Shown piece after piece: positions 45,683 to 57,301 of a stretch of DNA of 64,000 bases (its first letter is position 1; each line of letters starts with the position of its first letter). Origin of the DNA: Caprimulgus europaeus (Eukaryota > Chordata > Aves > Caprimulgiformes > Caprimulgidae); NCBI GenBank assembly GCA_907165065.1, contig OU015525.1:45118037-45182036 (forward strand). Direction: 5' to 3'. The notes under the pieces are model-generated. The model was not told where the DNA came from, did not search any database, and saw only the letters and a list, made by a program, of their open reading frames with translations. Position numbers and translations under genes: made by a program.

Positions 45683-45838
45683 TTAGTTATGTGATTTTTT
45701 TGTCAAGAGATGCTGCACCTCTTGGTTCCACTCTTCTGTGAAGTTTGCAGCTGAGTTTTCTTCGTCATCTGTCCGAAAGCAGCTCTCCTCGTCATCAGTT
45801 CTTACGTAGCTTTCGTTGTCTGTCTGACTGCAGCTTGC
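45683..45838 (-). CDS. DTNA: alpha-dystrobrevin, terminal coding exon (acidic C-terminal tail)
   Basis: This 156-nt segment encodes 51 residues and a TAA stop. The 3' splice site is good (CATTTCTCCACAG|GCAAGC) and opens in phase 0, matching the phase left by the 55704-55836 exon, so the protein reads ...DEAYQ|ASCSQTDNES.... The peptide is acidic and has two near copies of an (Y/F)RTDDEE-type unit, SYVRTDDEES and SCFRTDDEEN. A less acidic segment, FTEEWNQEVQHLL, follows, with a basic end TKKSHN. The Y-V-R-x-D-D-E pattern resembles DPYVRADDENYE in the preceding exon. The long mammalian isoform I know ends a few residues after DEAYQ instead, so this is an alternative or lineage-variable C-terminus. 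The upstream open frame (to 45898) is intron. Expression cannot be shown from sequence. Confidence 0.75.
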   Translation of the reverse strand, partial: ASCSQTDNESYVRTDDEESCFRTDDEENSAANFTEEWNQEVQHLLTKKSHN

Positions 45839-47794
45839 CTGTGGAGAAATGTTTAGAGAAGGTTTTATAAAACTGCTGGTTGAAGATGCTGCACCCACAC
45901 AGGCAGAGCAAGTAAAACCTCTGCCTGCTGCTTTACTGAGAGCAAAAAGGAGGAGCTGGCCAATTCCTGTGGCTATCCTTGAGGTTAAAAAAGTGGAAAA
46001 GCCATTCTACCTAGGTGAGCCATAGGTATTTGAGCTGTAAACAGAACTTACAGGGCACGTGGGGAGTTGGAAACTCTTCTCACCATGAGTGAGAAGACTC
46101 TTGCCTACTTTGCTGTGGGACCCTGGGGTAACTCAGTCTGCACTGTCACGGATTTGCAGATGTCCCCATTTTCCCTTCCAATTTACCCTTCCAGATTGCT
46201 CTATAAATAGAATGTCTCATCCCCAATTTACGTGTCTGGGTATGATTTACTGTGTCCAAAAAGAAATCTAGTTACTTAAAAAGATGATTCTGGGTGCTAT
46301 AGCTCATACAGCCCAATCTACTGGTGCACCAGTTTCTCTTTGGTGTTCCTCTGTATCCTGAAGCATCAATAAGTACCTTAAATTCCTGTATCAGAGTCAT
46401 CAGCATTTTAGTTGGCAATGGAAAATGCTTGAGAGATGATTGCTGCTCTTTCTCAGAACTATATCAGATCTGCAGTCAGGTAATATTGCAAACTCCTGCT
46501 TCTGGCATATTTATCATCAAGGCACTGTTTACATACTTGACCCTTTCAAAGTGAAGGAGCTCATCTTTTTTCTCTTGAACTACCTCAGACAGGAAACCAA
46601 TTCACATTGCATGAGATCTGGTAGTAAAAGCATAAAAGACCAAACCATTCTGACATGAATTCTTTTCCACTTATTTCAGGCGTAAAGCTGGTCTACAAGA
46701 TGAGAGATGAAATGCAAATTACTTCAGTAAAAAAGAGTTAAATTAAAGCTGATGAATGAAGAAAGGTCAGGTAGTTTAGCTCGCTGCTTCTCCTTCCTAA
46801 CACCATTTGATTGTATTAATTATTCAAACACAAACTCTTCCATCCAATTCCTTAACACCTAAGCATGTCAAATGGTAAGATGATCTTAATTTAGTATCTC
46901 CTTGTATCAGGCAGCTACAAAAGATCTAGCATTAACATTTTGTTGATAAATGGAAAGGAAAACGGCACTGCAAGTCTAATGAAAGGTTCAGGAAACATTT
47001 TTTAGGTACATTTAAAATGAGTATTTTTAAAAAATCAGATGTGCACTGCTTAAGTCTGTTTAGAAATCTTTGTAAAGGAGCATTTTTCTCTCCACAATTC
47101 AGCCAAAAAATGCAAATGAAAGGCATGGAAGAGGTCAGCTATCAGCTGCCCAAGACTGATTTTTTATTGAATCAATTTCAGAGTTATGTAAATATAGGTA
47201 GATCTCATCTTTCTTGATGGTATTATTATAAACCACGAGAGCAAAATAAGAGCAGCTTGTGAAACACTGGATGCATTAAGACGCAGTGGTAGTACTGCTA
47301 AGTATTTGGGTTTGTTTCAAATTTTCTGGATAAATTACTTCTCTTTGGTGGAGTGCAGGGAGGGTTATTCTAATTTCTTTCAAGGTTTCTCTCTGTTCCA
47401 CGGCCAGCACTGGGATAGATAGATTTTCATACAAGAAATAATGAGTACTAATGAACCTCAGAGCTCTAAATTCATTGCAGCATTTTGGAAATGCCAGAAT
47501 TAATTCCAAGTTAAGACTTAAACGATTTGTCATGTTATAAAACTGTTTCTTGACCTTTTTTGTAACTTAATCCACAGGTTCTTTTCTATTACTTATTCAG
47601 CGATTTTCAAAAACCATCCCTGTCGCTTGTGTAATTTTAGAATTAAATTCACAAAACTAAAGCTGCTTCTTCTCAGTTAACTCGGTCATAGTTCTTTTAC
47701 AGCTTTTTTACGCCTACATGCTAAAAGAAGGAGGACTTAAGGAGAAAAATAAAACAAAAAACAAAAATTCAGTTGAGGGAATGTAGCAGACATT

Positions 47795-47835
47795 TTTGAA
47801 AACTACTGTGCTGTCAGCATGCTGTAGTTTTCAAA
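47795..47835. repeat. 12-bp perfect inverted repeat, 17-nt spacer
   Basis: TTTGAAAACTAC (47795-47806) is the exact reverse complement of GTAGTTTTCAAA (47824-47835). The spacer contains TGCTGTCAGCA, which can itself fold. It is intronic in DTNA. Confidence 0.8.
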
Positions 47836-47989
47836 TGGAATGGTCCACATAATGCTGGTTTTTATGTATTTGTCCATAAAAAAAGCCCCAAAAGAGATGC
47901 TGGATCATTTGATTGTGCCAGTAGAGTATGGCTTATGGATGTGAGCAGTTCATCTAGTGCCTGTATTCTGCTTCTTCACCACTGCATCA

Positions 47990-48375
47990 CTGACTTAGGA
48001 GGAAGAGGCTGAAGAAACTGAGCTTGCTGAGGCTGGGGCAGAGGTGGCAAGGGAGGATCAGTTAGCAGCTATTTGAGAGGTAATTACAAGGATAACAAAG
48101 CCAAAATCTTCTTGGCAGTGCTGGAGCACACAAAAAGGACAAAAAAGACAAACTGCATTTTGGGAAGTTCAGGTTGGACATTAAGGCAAAAAAAAAGGCA
48201 TGAGGAGGGTGGCACTGCACTGAAGGGGGATGCCCAGAGAGGCGGTGAAATCTCCATCCATGGAAGTTTTCAGATTTTTGCTAAACAAAGACATGGCTGA
48301 CATGGTCTTGTGTTGGAGCTAGACCTGCATCAGGCAGGACAGTGGACCAGATGACCTCCTGAGGGCCCGATCAAC
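47990..48375 (+). mobile_element. old CR1 LINE fragment
   Basis: A diverged CR1 3' region. Blocks recognised are AGTTCAGGTTGGACATTAAG near 48167, GATGCCCAGAGAGGCGGTGA near 48229, TCCATCCATGGAAGTTTTCA near 48253, and the terminal GACCAGATGACCTCCTGAGG near 48347. The insertion is on the strand opposite to DTNA transcription. It is older than the CR1 copies at 5.5 and 37.6 kb, judged by many substitutions and loss of the ATTCTATG tail. The plus open frame at 48073-48300 is part of this element. Confidence 0.85.
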
Positions 48376-51300
48376 CAATGCACCTACACCACTGTGATCT
48401 CCTGAGCTCCTGGCAAGCCCATACTCGAAATGAACCATGGTGCATGAGCTTTAAAGGCAGACAGTCAACTCTGACTAGTAGTTTGGGGTCCTACAGCCAA
48501 AGGAAGGACAGGGCATGGCTGGGAAAGGTGACACCAGGCAGTGGGCACAGCAAATCTGAAACCTATACACCCATTAACTTTGGTCTAGTAACCTGACTCG
48601 GACCTTGGGCTGTGGATCTTGCGTCCCATCTTTCTCAAGCAGTCAATCGCCAGGTCCATGTCACAAAGGGCTGAAAATGTCAGTGGCCAGTGAAATGGAT
48701 GCTAGTTCTAAAATCTTATTTCATTCCCAGAAAAAAACAGATGCAGGGCAGTTGTGTCTTCACAGTGCTTAAATGAAGCGTCTGGGCCCTTCGGCTTAAC
48801 CCACAGCCCTTCTCACAGCAGCACACTGGGTGGGCTGGACTGATCACACCACCTCCCTTGGCCCCTGCTTTTTATTACCTGACATTTGGCAGTATTCCTA
48901 ATTTCTGCTGGTAAACATGGAAACAGAGTTTGGAGAAAAAGGGAAAAGATGAGAATAACATGAAAGTGCTACTCAATAAGACTTCTGTCCTGGAAAAATG
49001 TCCAAGTTGAATAAATAATAATTTAACAATGCATTGATATAAAAAAGTTGAAGGGATTTGGGGTTTTTGTGTTTGAAAAATTTCCACCTGTTTCAATACA
49101 AACCATTCAGTTACTTTTGCAATGGAAAATGTCACCCCTGGCCACCCAAAGCCCCAGACTCCACAATTTGTGTGATAAAATTTAAAGCAAATAAAAAGGT
49201 TTGGAGTGGGAATGGAACTGAGTCTTCAAATGAAATTATTACCTGTTTTTGTCAACACAGAGAAAATGCGACCAAAGTTTAAAAAAATAAAAAATGAAAT
49301 CTCTAATAAAGACTCTTCCCTGTACTCCCTCTCAACTGGATGCTCTAGGTCTGATTTTTATCAGCTTTTCACACCTCCTTTTCTGTTATAATAATGCATA
49401 TAAATGAATTAGATGTGACCAACTAAAATGTTGCTAAGCCAGCACTAAGAAAGCACTGGTTTAGAAAATCTAGGAAATTGTAGGTTTCGTGGGAACACAC
49501 CCACTGTACAAGTCAACAGCACTTCATTGAAAATGACTTTTTAACCACTTACAGAGATGAAGGCTTTCTGCTGCCATTGACAAAAAGCAACTGTTATCAA
49601 GGGGATAAAAGCAAAATAATGCCAAAGTTACATGTACACCTAATTTCAAGAGCTGCCTAGAGCCTGCTGAAAACAAGCTCAAATTCCCTCTATTAAAAAT
49701 AAAAAAGTGTTATTATAGTCCATTTAATATAAAAAGCAAACTGAAAATATGATTAAATTGTTTTATATATTACTGGAGCTACTCGGTCTCTTGGGAATTT
49801 ATTATACTAGATGTTACTTCAAAATCAATTCTAGAGAATTGTATACAGCACTTTTAAACATGCAAAACCAAACACAATGCAAAAAGCCTTAATCAAATGA
49901 CATCAACATCACTTGTCCCTGACTGATGAATAAAGAAATGAAAAAAAGTCTGTGGCTGGCCACCAGTGGCCATATCACTCACAAGAAGCTATAATAAACT
50001 GATTCTATTTTTCCCCACCTTTTTAAAAATAATCACAAACATAATACTGTTGTGAGATAAGAAAGTCTGTTTGCTTTCCACCTCCTATGGCCACCTAGGC
50101 AATATAATACTGACTGTATTTATATCATCATTGACTGAATAATATTATCTTAGAAGCAAAAGTCTTGATGCAATTGCTAAGCTTCAAGCAAGAACCCAAC
50201 ATAAACAGCAAAAGCATTTTAGACATTGCAACTGGTATGAACAATTTTGGATTTAATTTTCCAAGGCTTTCAAATACTAGTACCAGATAAAATGTACAAG
50301 ATACTTTAATCTTCCATATTCACAAAAGAGTGAATCTTGAGAAGACTAAGCCATGCATTTCATCTCCAGATGTATTTATCACAATGTACCACAATACAGA
50401 GTTTGTTTTGGGGGATATAAGTGAAGTGCCAAGTTCACCGATTTTTGTTGCTAATTTCTAAAGGGCCAGGCTTTCACAGCTGGTGGGAATGTTTCAGTCT
50501 TTGGTCCTGGCTGAAGTGCTCCCCTGGGAGCTAAAAACAGTTTAACTATGGAATTAACCAGAGCACAGTGCTCTAAAAAAAATATTTTTGACAGGGTTTC
50601 AAAAGGTTTCAAAAGCATCCAGGAGATGAGACAGTAGCTCAGTCTCATAACGCTGCTAATTTGAGACAGGATGCATATTTTCAAGAAAGCTAGGCTGTGT
50701 GGCAGTACGCTCTTCGCCACATCACTATGTCAGCACTGCTCCCTGACAAAAGCAGTAACCTTAAATGGGATTGCCTGAGCTTCAAAATTTCAATGAAAAG
50801 GATTTTTTTATCCCACTTAATATTGCAAATTGTTTGTCTGAATGCTACTACCCTTTAAAGTCATAGTTATTCATAACTGTAATTAAATTCAGTTATATAG
50901 AACATTTCCACTATACCCATAGTCATACACACATGCACACTGTTGAAAGATCTATTTTCCTTTCCATGTGACCTGATCTGTAACTGATGGCTGCAACAAA
51001 ACAGAAGAAGAAAACTTGTTTTTCTGGCTGTCAGTGTTTAGGAAACTCTACAAGGCTCATGTTTTTAACAAGGCTATTGAGAAAATGAATGTAACCAGAG
51101 GGGCAATGTTTGGAGAATTTTTATGAGCAGTTATTTGGTGTTTATAGTACTCTGGGTATTGCTGTTTATTTGCTTTTCACATTCACTTATTCTCCTTTAG
51201 CTGCTAGAGTCACTGAGACAGATGCTTCAGAAATACATAACAGCTTTTAACACTGAAGACTGGCAGCTGCTTTCACGAGGTCCAAACTTTAACATATAAA

Positions 51301-51609
51301 TTCTACTGTCATCAGAATCTGCAAACCCTGCAAAACGGGGTCAAATTTTGCCATCAAAATTCCATATAAATAAGGAGATCTAGCATAAAACATGGCATAC
51401 AAAATCTAGCAACATGAATTCCTGCTAAAGTTGGCACAGGCTAGTTTACTGGTTTTGCTTATCTGAGCACGACCCTGCTCCCAACTTGAAGGGCCCATTT
51501 GGTAGTTGACCTTTGGTTGCCTTTAGTTCTGGCTTTGTGGAAGAGACTCAGTTTGCAGACCAGAGTCAGACCCCTATTTTGATTTCTCCCCCTTTTCTGT
51601 CTCTCTTAC

Positions 51610-51753
51610 CCCATGGTTCAGTGTCACAGTAGGATGGACAGCATCGATTCGCTGCCATCTTCACAGCAGGGCACTGCACTCTCCGAAGAAGTGAGAAGTG
51701 CAGAGTCGACAGCTTCAGACGAAGCAAGAAGGAAATGTGTGGTCTCCCATTTC
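51610..51753 (-). other. possible unannotated exon in last DTNA intron
   Basis: On the minus strand a 3' splice-like site (CATTTGCCCAG|GAAATG) and a strong 5' site (CCATGGG|GTAAGAG) bound 144 nt. The segment is unusually rich in CpG for this intron (TCGTC, GTCGAC, TTCGGAG, AGCGAATCG). One frame is open through the whole segment and contains an ATG in AAGATGGCAGCG context (MAANRCCPSYCDTEPW). In the frame imposed by the upstream DTNA exon (phase 0), a stop appears after 12 residues (EMGDHTFPSCFV), which would give another short C-terminus. On the opposite strand a 53-codon frame (51613-51774) also spans it. No family is recognised. This is a candidate only. Confidence 0.25.
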
Positions 51754-53103
51754 CTGGGCAAATGTTCAGAATAACAGGCTACTCCATAAAAATAGCCGTT
51801 GTCTGTGCTCCTGAATAAAAACACAACTGCTGAACTTGGCACTAAACTCAGTGCTGCAACTGTGAGGTTGGCACGTGTAAGGAACATGACCTGAATATGG
51901 GCCAGGAGGGAATTTATAGACCTTCTTGCCTTATCACTGAATTGACAGACTCTAGCTAGTACCTTGTACTTTGGATTGGGGCATTTTAAACTTCCACACA
52001 CATCTGAGGACACCTCTATGGTTAAGCAGCTGGTGGATTGCTTTCTTTAATGTTTGCCTAACTTTTGTTTCACACACTAGAGTAGATGTTCTGGTCTCAT
52101 CAGAGATGATTTATTTCAGTTATCCTAGGAAGACTAAAGCATCGTAAGGAATTTAACTCAGGTCTCCTGAAATGTAATCTGATTCCTTATCTTCTGGATA
52201 AGGTTTCTCTCTACTGGTAAATATATTTATCATCATCCCCAGAGATGAAAAGCCCACATTCTCACTCTTATGGTCAACAAATGAAGGAAGAAGATAAAAA
52301 GCATGATGGCTTAACAGGAATTCTCAGAACTAGGACTATATTTCAAACAGATTATTAGAAATGATAAGTAATAACACAGGTTAGAAAAAGAAAGAAACAG
52401 CATCGCCACATACACTCAGACAGCACAAGGTGCATTGCAACTGAAATACTCATTAGGAGGATTTGTTACAGTCTTCTAAATTATAATGATACTTACTTGA
52501 GAGGAGAGAAAGAAGGATATTGCACTCAACTTTGCAAACTGACCTGTAGGTAACAAAGGATAGAAAACAAGAAGATATCAAATTGAGCCAGTGAGGAGCC
52601 AGGCAGTGTATTATTCTGAAGAAAGCCATGCACAAGCCTAGAAGTAAAGGGAGCAATTACAGACCCAGCAAATAAACCAAATTAAAAGTGTCTTACACAA
52701 CACATCCAGCAAAAGACTGTAACAAGAACACAACCGGTAGCAGATGTAAGAGAATAAGCACTGTTAGCATTTACACTTGTGTACTAAATGTGTTTGTTTT
52801 TTGTTTTTTCTGGTACAGATACTTGTTATTTACAACATGCTTCAAAAACAGAGAGAGAAAGAAGTTTCCTTTGAGGTTCCCTGTCCTAGATTTCCTTGTG
52901 TATCTTGGGTTTTCTGCTCATACTTTAATACTAATTTACAGTTTAGCTTGTGAATCTTGCTTGGAGACAAGGTGACATGAAATAACAAGAGTGGGTTTTG
53001 AGCATCCATCCTCCATGCTACACTACATTTACATGTTTTCCTAAATGTGCTGCTTTTACATGAAGTGAGACATTTAATAACAGAAAAATGGCCATCATAC
53101 AAT

Positions 53104-53133
53104 TACTGAGGTTACCACTCTGTAACCTCAGTA
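53104..53133. repeat. 12-bp perfect inverted repeat, 6-nt loop
   Basis: TACTGAGGTTAC (53104-53115) and GTAACCTCAGTA (53122-53133) are exact reverse complements around loop CACTCT. It is intronic in DTNA and would form a compact hairpin in the pre-mRNA. Confidence 0.85.
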
Positions 53134-55703
53134 GGAGTTCCTCCTTGCAGGTTTTTTCAGCTGACAATTGCTACAGCCACCAGCATTTTTTGGCTATCCA
53201 GATGAATGCAGTGTACATGTGAGTACAAATAGTAAATTAGTCTGTAATAAATTCCAGTGGTTGGATGCAAGATGAGAATGAGCTGACTTGGCCACTGTTC
53301 AACAGGATACCCTAAACAGAAATTTCCCAATTTTCCTTTGTTTAGGAAGGAAGTAGTGTCTTTAGAGATGACTCAGTAATATTACTAGAAAAAGGAATAG
53401 AATAGCAAAATACCACAAATTAAGTGCAGAATGCAGAAAACGAGACAAAGCCAAAGCACATATCTCAGGATCAATACATGACACTTATCCAGCCATCTCA
53501 TAATCACCCTAGTGGTCCGTACTAACTGAATACCTATTCCTGCTTGCTTTAAACCTGTTGCCTAATTGAAAGGGCATCAGCCATACTGGGAATGACTTAA
53601 CACACGTTGCATGCTTTGTGTTGGTGGTTATCAACTAAAAATAGGTTAAAGTCACCACTGTCAAATCACTGTGAGATAGGACTTTCTGTTCCCTCAGTGA
53701 ATACACTTTTGGAAAAAGCACCTTTATCTTTTTCTTTGCTGTATTGGTGTTTTTTGTTCTCCCCCCACCAAACCCCGCAGTGGAAACAAATAATGTAAAA
53801 CAATGGGGAACAAAGTTCCCCTGAGTGTAGTCTTGGCTGACCTAAATTCAAAAGGAGTTTTATTCTCATATCAGGAGGGAGATTTCCTCCCCTTCTTCTG
53901 AGAATGTTGTCGGAAGACAGTAGAAAAGCTCTATTTTGACTGAAGCAAGAGCAATACCCAGTTTTATTGAGTGACATGTATAACTTCTACTACACAACGA
54001 ATGCCCTTATTTTGCAGTTCACATGCATACTCAGTTATGTGCATGTACAAAATCCTGTTTAACTTCTGAAACTCATATAACATTGTTGCCATATATTGCA
54101 TTTCTATATTGTAATCAAAGTACCATCAAATTGGTCTATCATTCTTTCTAGAGAAAATGGAATTTTTACCAGCAACAATAACGTGTATTATTTGATGCGT
54201 GAAAGCTGTCACCATTGAGGTACTTCTTCTTCATAACTGACAATTACTTTCTATTACATCAACAGCAGCTGCTTGTCCTGTTCAGAAGTTTCAAGGCTGA
54301 CATTTTTGCCATTTCCTATCTTGGATAAAATTTAGTGACAAAAAAACCCCTTGTCACCCACTGTTGCCTTATTAGATAGTCTACAGCAATTCTGCTCTTG
54401 TCATTATGTCCTTAAAGATCTTTGCAATTAAGTTACTTTTGCCAGGCTACCATGGGCATGTAGCAGACCTAGGTAAACAACAACAACAAAAAGATGCTCA
54501 CATCAACGCCAAAACAACCTATAATTTTGTTATGAGTCAATTAACTTTTATAAGACTAGCTTATCCTAGCAGCTTTACAGAAAGAAGACCAAAAGAGCAA
54601 CCGTTCTTCATTAGATCATGAGCCCATCAGTCCATGTCTTCAAAGTGACTGGCATTGGACACTAGAGAAAAACTACCAGAAACAAAGGTTAGATTTTGTT
54701 AGCTCCCAGCAAGTAGCAGTTTAAAGAATTCCTGCCCAGAAGGTGCTTTTGAACCTCATTTCCATACACATGATCTTTCAATACCTGCTTAATCCTTTTT
54801 TTTTAGCCCGTTTATAGTTTTGGTCTCTGTTATATTCTGTAGTGTTGAGTTCCAAATTTTAATTGATCACTATATAGTAATAGTTATTTTTGCTTGCTTC
54901 AGCTCTGCTCCCCAATAACTGAACTGGATGTGCCCTCCTACTGACGTTACTACCACCATTATAAAAAGTAATTAATGTTGTATTAGGATGATCCAAGTCA
55001 GAATAACTTAAAAACTCATAGTCCATTACACCAGGTAGAAATGGAAACCATTACACATATCTGCAGAATGCCAGCTCCCCCTGGCACATCTGCTTTATTC
55101 AGACTCTTAAACAAATGCCCTTTGAAATCTTCCTCAGGGGGTGTTTAATGACAAGTCCCCAGGCTTGTCTACACTAGATGCTTGTTGAATACTTGGTCCT
55201 CTGGAATACAATTCATTTCAGACCCTTTCCTCTCCTTCCAGATTCTGACAATGACAATAACACACAGACTGCACTTGATCTTTAGTTCACACTGGAGAAA
55301 CCATTATGAATATTTTTTGCTACTGGAGAAAAAAATAATCTAAATATAGCAAGAACTCAGCTTAATACCTCCAACAAGCCTCTACGGTATGGGGGAATGA
55401 GGGCTGAGGCACCAGGAGATAACAAGCTCAGAGGCAATTCTGTCCCATCTGGTGCCCTGGTAAGCTTAAGGACTACTGCTGTGTGCCTCAGACAGTGTGC
55501 TCTTCCCCAGTATACACGAAGGCTAGATGCAGATATGTCTATGGAAGAGAACGACAGCAGTTTCATAAATGTGGCTGTTCTAGTAACTGAGAAGAGATCA
55601 CACCCCAGGGCCCAGGACAGGCTGAGAAGGGCACTGGGCAGCTATGGCGCATCATTTTTTCTCACTTATGGAGATGTATGGGCAGCTCGTGTCCTTCTCC
55701 CAC

Positions 55704-55836
55704 CTGGTATGCCTCATCCTGCAGCTTCTGCTTCAGGTACTCCTCCATTTTCAGTTCATTCTCCAGCTGGCGGACAGAGTCATTCTCATAATTTTCATCA
55801 TCTGCTCTGACGTAGGGGTCTCCATCTTCTGTAACC
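55704..55836 (-). CDS. DTNA: alpha-dystrobrevin exon, tyrosine-rich tail and short coiled coil
   Basis: This 133-nt exon runs from acceptor TGTCTTTAG|GGTTACAG to donor ACCAG|GTGGGA. It opens with the last base of an ATG split across the intron and ends in phase 0. The encoded sequence VTEDGDPYVRADDENYEND, then SVRQLENELKMEEYLKQ, then KLQDEAYQ, closely matches the C-terminus of mammalian alpha-dystrobrevin-1. There are four tyrosines: DPYV, NYEN, EEYL and AYQ. NYEN fits the pY-x-N pattern bound by the Grb2 SH2 domain, and the long-isoform tail is known as a tyrosine kinase substrate. The second half has a heptad-like leucine pattern. If the donor is not used, translation continues 13 residues (VGEGHELPIHLHK) to a TGA at 55662-55664. 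Confidence 0.97.
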
Positions 55837-56580
55837 CTAAAGACAATTATTAATAAATAGTCTCTTGAGATGAATGACATTCAGAGTCAATAAAACTTCC
55901 ATTTAAGTTATGAGAAGGGCAGGGTACTTCTAGTCCAACCACATGCTCCATTGGTTAGTATTTTTCTGGCAGTGGAAAACACTTCTGCTTTTTCCTCTCT
56001 CCAGTGGTCTGGAATTAATGAAGTAGACCAAAGGGCATATTCTGCTAAAGGCATTTTGGGGCTACAGCCCTATGGAAATGAGTAACAGAAGTTCTCAATA
56101 ACTTGACAGAAAGAGGTTGAACTAAAAATAACTGGAAAGATGCTTGTTGTCTTCGATAAGAAGATTCAGGTTCTAAAAATAAATTGGTTTGTCGATCAAT
56201 TGAGTTGGTCAATAAAAGGCATTGTCTTTTCCATTTGAAAACTTCTCTTTTTCTAGTGGGCTCCAACAGGCCCCTCCATCTGGAAAAGCAGGGAATAGGA
56301 CTGCCAGGCATATCAGGGAGCACAGCTGTCCCACAGCCTCCGTGCTGCCCAAGTGTACCAGACTGGATGTGCCTGTGCTCACTCCTGAGAGCATCCTAAG
56401 TTCTGGCCTTTACTGATTACAAAGCTCACTACTATCTAACCATGAAGCCGTCCTCTCTTGGATTCAGGCATTTTTTTTTTGTAATCAAATAGTTGAGAAC
56501 AAGAGAAAACATTAAATGCTGCATATTGTTTTCAACAGAAAAAGAATGAGATTAAGAAGGTGAATTGAGCAGGTACCCAC
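55837..56580 (-). other. DTNA: DTNA intron, 744 nt
   Basis: GT at 56580-56579 and AG at 55838-55837 on the minus strand. Open frames on either strand inside it are chance. No repeat is recognised. Confidence 0.85.
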
Positions 56581-56749
56581 ATGTCACTGCGGATGGAGCC
56601 AGTGGCAGCAGCGCTGTGGATGTACCCGGGCTTCCGGGCGTGGATCTGGGCGAGGAAAGCCTTCTCAGACGTTGGGGATGGAACAAGGTCATCAAAATGA
56701 GTCCGCCCAAATTCAGAATCCACATTGCTTTCTGTCTCGCTGCCCACTT
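56581..56749 (-). CDS. DTNA: alpha-dystrobrevin exon, long-isoform tail
   Basis: This 169-nt exon runs from acceptor TTGCTTCACAG|AAGTGGGC to donor GACAT|GTGGGT. It encodes EVGSETESNVDSEFGR, then THFDDLVPSPTSEKAFLAQ and IHARKPGYIHSAAATGSIRS, ending DM across the junction. This is a near-perfect match to the mammalian DTNA tail (vertebrate differences such as GRTHFDD for ARTQFED). The tyrosine in KPGYIHS is one of the candidate phosphorylation sites. The phase is 1 in and 2 out, agreeing with both neighbours. A second GT four bases downstream (GTGG|GTACCT) would shift the frame, and the DM|VTED junction shows the first GT is the coding one. Confidence 0.97.
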
Positions 56750-57301
56750 CTGTGAAGCAAAAGGTGACATATGGTTCTATTTAACTTTCACAAGAGTAAG
56801 CATACTTGCCTATTTCTCTAAGCTCTTCTTTGCCTTTCCATCTTAGAATGCCACCTCCTCATAGTGAATAACAGTAATTATTCTACATATTTCTGCAGAG
56901 CTAATAGTTTTCTTCTTGCGGTGGGACAAATAGCGTAGCTTTTGCTTATCTGGGTTATTAGGTAGGATATTTTTATGAGAATACTACCGGTTGTATTTTA
57001 CAACAGGCCCTATATGTTCTATACAGAATGAAATTTTTAAAGAGCGAAATCCCACTCCATGTGGAATCGCAAACACACTTCTCAAGGTTTTCACTTTGAG
57101 CAGCACCTCTCTGTCCATGGCTTTCAGAACCACTGCATTCCTGAAGTTGTTATTTAGGGATTTTTTTGCTAAAAGCATAAAAAGCTTTGAAGATACATTA
57201 CACTGATTTTTTTGTTGGTTTATATTTTCCTACCTACCATTTTTTCAAATGTATGTGAAGTGTCAGTGTGGTGACTATCCACCCTTGTTAGCCTCACTCA
57301 C
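56750..57301 (-). other. DTNA: DTNA intron, 552 nt
   Basis: Donor TCTG|GTGAGT (57301-57300) and acceptor CACAG (56751-56750) on the minus strand. No other feature is seen inside. Confidence 0.85.

Larger units (their letters stand above)
45839..55703 (-). other. DTNA: last DTNA intron, 9.9 kb
   Basis: The intron runs from donor CAG|GTGGGA (exon end 55704) to acceptor CCACAG (exon start 45838). It contains an old CR1 fragment (about 47990-48375), two perfect 12-bp inverted repeats (47795-47835 and 53104-53133) and a possible exon at 51610-51753. The remaining open frames (for example 50451-50720 and 53666-53977, minus) have no supported splice borders or family features. Confidence 0.7.

Noticed and set aside
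45683-45898. Start codon at 45896-45898 making a separate 71-residue protein
   Set aside because: The first 20 codons are intron before a clear 3' splice site (CCACAG at 45844-45839). The coding part is better explained as the terminal DTNA exon.
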